A DNA stretch of 35,782 bases from Rhodospirillaceae bacterium. Its GTDB lineage: Bacteria > Pseudomonadota > Alphaproteobacteria > JAEULC01. The stretch lies in NCBI GenBank assembly GCA_023266845.1, contig JAHFPH010000024.1, positions 1 to 35,782 of the forward strand, written 5' to 3'. The notes under the pieces were generated by a model. It saw nothing but the letters and a program-made list of their open reading frames with translations. It was not told the DNA's origin and did no database searches. Within the stretch, counting starts at the first letter, position 1, and every line of letters starts with the position of its first letter. Both the position numbers and the translations under genes were made by a program. Below, one piece after another: positions 33,834 to 35,782 of the stretch.

Positions 33834-35318
33834 TCAGCGCGCGGCGTTCGACGCCAGCTGATCCACGGAGTCGGTTATCGCGCGCTCGGCCTCGGGGATC
33901 GACAACATGCGGTCCACGGCGGTTTTAGCCGCCTGGAATTTCGCCAGCTCGGCGCCCGTCAGCTTCTCGCCGCTCGGGAATTTCACCGCGATCGGGTTGA
34001 TCTGGTCGCCGTTGCGCAGGACCTCGTAGTGCAGATGCGGGCCGGTCGCGCGGCCGGTGGCGCCGACATAGCCGATGATCTGGCCCTGGCGTACGCGGCT
34101 GCCAGCCTTCAGCCCGCGACCGTATCCGCTCATATGCGCATAGGCGGTGGCGTAGGAGTTGCTGTGCTTCACGCGGACGTAGCGGCCATAGCCGTTGCGC
34201 TCGCCGATATCCTCGATGGTTCCGTCGCCGGCGGCGTAGATCGGCGTGCCGATGGGCGCTGCGAAATCGACGCCGCGGTGCATGACGCTGTAGCCCAGGA
34301 TCGGGTGCTCGCGCATGCCGTAGCGCGAGCTGAGTTTCGCGCCGTCGATCGGCGTCTTCAGCAGCGCTTTGCGCACGCTGTGGCCCAGCTCGTTGTAATA
34401 GTCGACGAAGCCGCGCGCATCCTTGTAGCGGTAAAGGTTGAGCTTCTTGCCGGCGAGCTGCAGCGAGACGTATTGCACCTCGCCGCCGCGCACCAGCCGC
34501 TCGTCGGCGAGCTGGAAGCGTTCGTAGAGAAGATCGAAGCGGTCGCCGGGCTGGATGTCGCGCTGGAAGTCCACGTCGAAGCTTAGGATCTTGATCAGCT
34601 CCATCACCACGCCCGCCGGAACGCCGGCCTGGGTGCCGGCGACCATCAGGCTGCCGCCCACGATCTCGCCGTCCGTGCGCGTCAGCAGGCGGTTGACCTG
34701 CTTGACGATGGCCTCGGCCTTGAAGCCGCCGCCGGGTGTCGCGCGCACCGCCACCTCGCGGTCGATGGTGGCCGCCAAACGCACGGCGTCCAGGCGTCCG
34801 AGCGATCTTTCGGCCGGGGCGATAGCCGCCTCCGGCACGAAGCTCAACTGGATCTCGTGGCCGGGCTTCAGGTCGCGCGGCTTGAACACGCCGGCGAGGC
34901 TGTCGACCACGCCCTGAGCCTCGGCGCGGCTGACGCCGGCGTCCTGCAGCAGCCGGCCCAGGGTGTCGCCGCGCTGCGCGGTGACGGTAAGGCGCGTGAT
35001 TTGGCTGCCCGGGGGCAGGGGTTCCAGAGCCAGGGCCCCGTCGACCGGCGTCAGGCTTTCCGCTTCCTGCTCGGCTCGGGCGATGGCCTTGGAGTCTTCG
35101 GGGGCGAGCACGTCATTGGTCGTTGATTCGGCCAGGAGTGTCGCCGCGGAACGGTAACCCGGGCCAAATTCGGCGGGTGATGGTTCCTCTTGCGCGTAGA
35201 GCTGATCGGCCGGTGCCGCAGGCGGCTGCCGCTCCGGCGCCGCCAGCCAGGCGAGCGCGAAGAGCCCGCCGGTCAAGGCGATCATGAATCGGGGCTGGTC
35301 CAGAATCCCCCTGGTCAT
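33834..35318 (-). CDS. M23 family metallopeptidase, MepM-like murein endopeptidase
   Basis: A 494-residue cell-wall enzyme. A membrane anchor or signal follows the start (MIALTGGLFALAWLAAP). Next come an OapA/LysM-like domain (TVTAQRGDTLGRLLQDAG), the long Csd3/MepM-type spacer domain, and the C-terminal LytM peptidase with zinc ligands in HRGVDFAAPIG and HLHYE plus a Tyr/His-rich AYAHM segment. It would cut peptide cross-links of peptidoglycan in the periplasm. An open frame extends to 35546, but those 76 residues look non-coding; the ATG at 35318, with GAGG 5 bases upstream, precedes the anchor directly. A start at 35285 is also possible. Confidence 0.87.
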   Translation of the reverse strand: MTRGILDQPRFMIALTGGLFALAWLAAPERQPPAAPADQLYAQEEPSPAEFGPGYRSAATLLAESTTNDVLAPEDSKAIARAEQEAESLTPVDGALALEPLPPGSQITRLTVTAQRGDTLGRLLQDAGVSRAEAQGVVDSLAGVFKPRDLKPGHEIQLSFVPEAAIAPAERSLGRLDAVRLAATIDREVAVRATPGGGFKAEAIVKQVNRLLTRTDGEIVGGSLMVAGTQAGVPAGVVMELIKILSFDVDFQRDIQPGDRFDLLYERFQLADERLVRGGEVQYVSLQLAGKKLNLYRYKDARGFVDYYNELGHSVRKALLKTPIDGAKLSSRYGMREHPILGYSVMHRGVDFAAPIGTPIYAAGDGTIEDIGERNGYGRYVRVKHSNSYATAYAHMSGYGRGLKAGSRVRQGQIIGYVGATGRATGPHLHYEVLRNGDQINPIAVKFPSGEKLTGAELAKFQAAKTAVDRMLSIPEAERAITDSVDQLASNAAR

Positions 35319-35559
35319 CCGGCCTCGAGCCGCGGCGAAACGGGCAAAAGCAGTCTCCTGGTTCCCCTGCTGGACGCTTGTTTTCGGCGTTCTTTGCGGT
35401 CCGTCGATGCGGCCCTTTCCGGCGACCTTGCCGGGGCGGGACTCGCCTGTCAACGCGGTTGAAGAGGTCCGGAACAACCCTCTTTTCCGGTATTTTCCGA
35501 CCCGCAAAACCGGCGGGAATCCCTGGCAAATCAAATCGGTATCCATCGGTTAAAAACGT
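35319..35559. other. Region between the M23 peptidase and the rRNA-type promoter
   Basis: About 240 bp. The minus-strand frame of the peptidase stays open through most of it (to 35546), but the translation is low-complexity with no ribosome site at the distal ATG, so I treat it as the leader and promoter area of the peptidase gene. I see no strong promoter for that gene here. Confidence 0.4.
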
Positions 35560-35588
35560 TTGACAGAGTGGTGTTGCGCCCGTATAAG
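35560..35588 (+). promoter_or_regulatory. Strong sigma70 promoter, probably of an rRNA operon
   Basis: TTGACA (35560-35565, 6/6), a 17-base spacer and TATAAG (35583-35588, 5/6) make the best promoter in the window. The bases after the -10 box are GC-rich (CCGCGTCCGCCCCGCG), as in discriminators of stable-RNA promoters under stringent control. The expected start site is around 35595. Confidence 0.8.
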
Positions 35589-35594
35589 CCGCGT

Positions 35595-35782
35595 CCGCCC
35601 CGCGTCCGGGGGAAGTTCCTCGGACCGGGGTTTTTGATGTTTGACAAGTAAGTTTGTCTACGGAAGGGATCTGTGGGCGGCGGGGTTTAGGGCCTGAGGG
35701 GCTTTGGACGACCTGCTGTTCTTGGATCTTGGAGTTAGCGTTACGACGCTAAGTTTGGGATATGAACGGCGGGTTTTTGCTA
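35595..35782 (+). ncRNA. Probable leader of a 16S rRNA operon (incomplete)
   Basis: No reading frame is credible here. The stretch TGTTTGACAAGTAAG followed by GGAAGGGATCTGTGGGCGG (about 35639-35680) resembles, as I remember them, the conserved leader upstream of 16S rRNA in alphaproteobacteria. A perfect stem TTAGCGT / ACGCTAA with a TACG loop (35735-35752; a UNCG-type tetraloop) also fits structured RNA. The 16S gene itself would start beyond the right edge. The call rests on recalled leader sequences and promoter quality. Confidence 0.65.
35598..35635 (+). terminator. Terminator-like hairpin at the start of the rRNA-type leader
   Basis: CCCC (35598-35601) pairs with GGGG (35627-35630), GTCCG (35604-35608) pairs with CGGAC (35621-35625), and GGG pairs with CCT nearer the loop. 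Five T residues follow at once (35631-35635). That is an intrinsic-terminator shape only a few bases after the likely start site, so it may act as an attenuator that rRNA antitermination overrides. Confidence 0.5.

Noticed and set aside
35641-35669. Second TTGACA in the rRNA-type leader as another promoter
   Set aside because: No -10 box lies at 16-18 bases; the bases there read AAGGGA. The motif fits the conserved leader sequence better.

Overview
The window is GC-rich chromosomal DNA (roughly two thirds G+C by eye) from an alphaproteobacterium. I infer this from the base composition, the number of TRAP transporters, the phasin, the FCD-type GntR regulator and an rRNA-type leader at the right edge. 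The order may be Rhodospirillales-like, but that is a guess; the genus cannot be read from the sequence.

Left part (1-8702). The window opens with the 5' end of an isochorismatase-family gene on the minus strand. A gene-poor stretch of about 650 bp follows, holding what look like two gene remnants: a histidine-kinase C-terminus and a phytoene-desaturase-like C-terminus. Next come an isoprenylcysteine methyltransferase-like membrane protein and a two-gene ABC-2 exporter. On the minus strand are rmlC-rmlD (dTDP-rhamnose synthesis) and a phasin. An SDR dehydrogenase and a UxaA-type dehydratase then diverge from a promoter that carries a palindrome over its -10 box. A secreted protein of unknown function follows the dehydratase.

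Middle (8713-21750). Three complete TRAP transporters lie almost back to back. TRAP-1 (gntR-dctP-dctQ-dctM) is on the minus strand. TRAP-2 (dctP-dctQ-dctM plus an extra binding protein) and TRAP-3 (dctP-dctQ-dctM plus a 2-oxoglutarate-dependent dioxygenase) are on the plus strand. A near-perfect 21-bp operator sits between gntR and TRAP-2. A mandelate-racemase-type acid-sugar dehydratase is divergent from TRAP-3.

Right part (21776-35782). A lower-GC secreted DUF1444-like gene is followed by an IlvD/Edd sugar-acid dehydratase with a degenerate 2-keto-3-deoxygalactonokinase-like gene. Then come a complete ABC sugar-type importer (ATPase, Tat-exported binding protein, two permeases) running into a DenD-like dehydrogenase and a NADAR-family protein, a second SDR, an amidase and a MepM-like M23 peptidase. 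The window ends in a strong sigma70 promoter and a leader that looks like the start of a ribosomal RNA operon.

Taken together, positions 5401-32231 read as an uptake and catabolism region for sugar acids or related polyhydroxy acids: four importers, five binding proteins, three unrelated dehydratase families, three NAD(P)-dependent dehydrogenases and one sugar-acid-type regulator. No aldolase or 2,4-diketo-acid hydrolase that would finish such a pathway is present here. The most striking non-coding pattern is a GC-rich hairpin in the gap between binding-protein gene and first permease gene in all four importers, with a different sequence each time. I found no CRISPR array, insertion sequence, prophage or tRNA.
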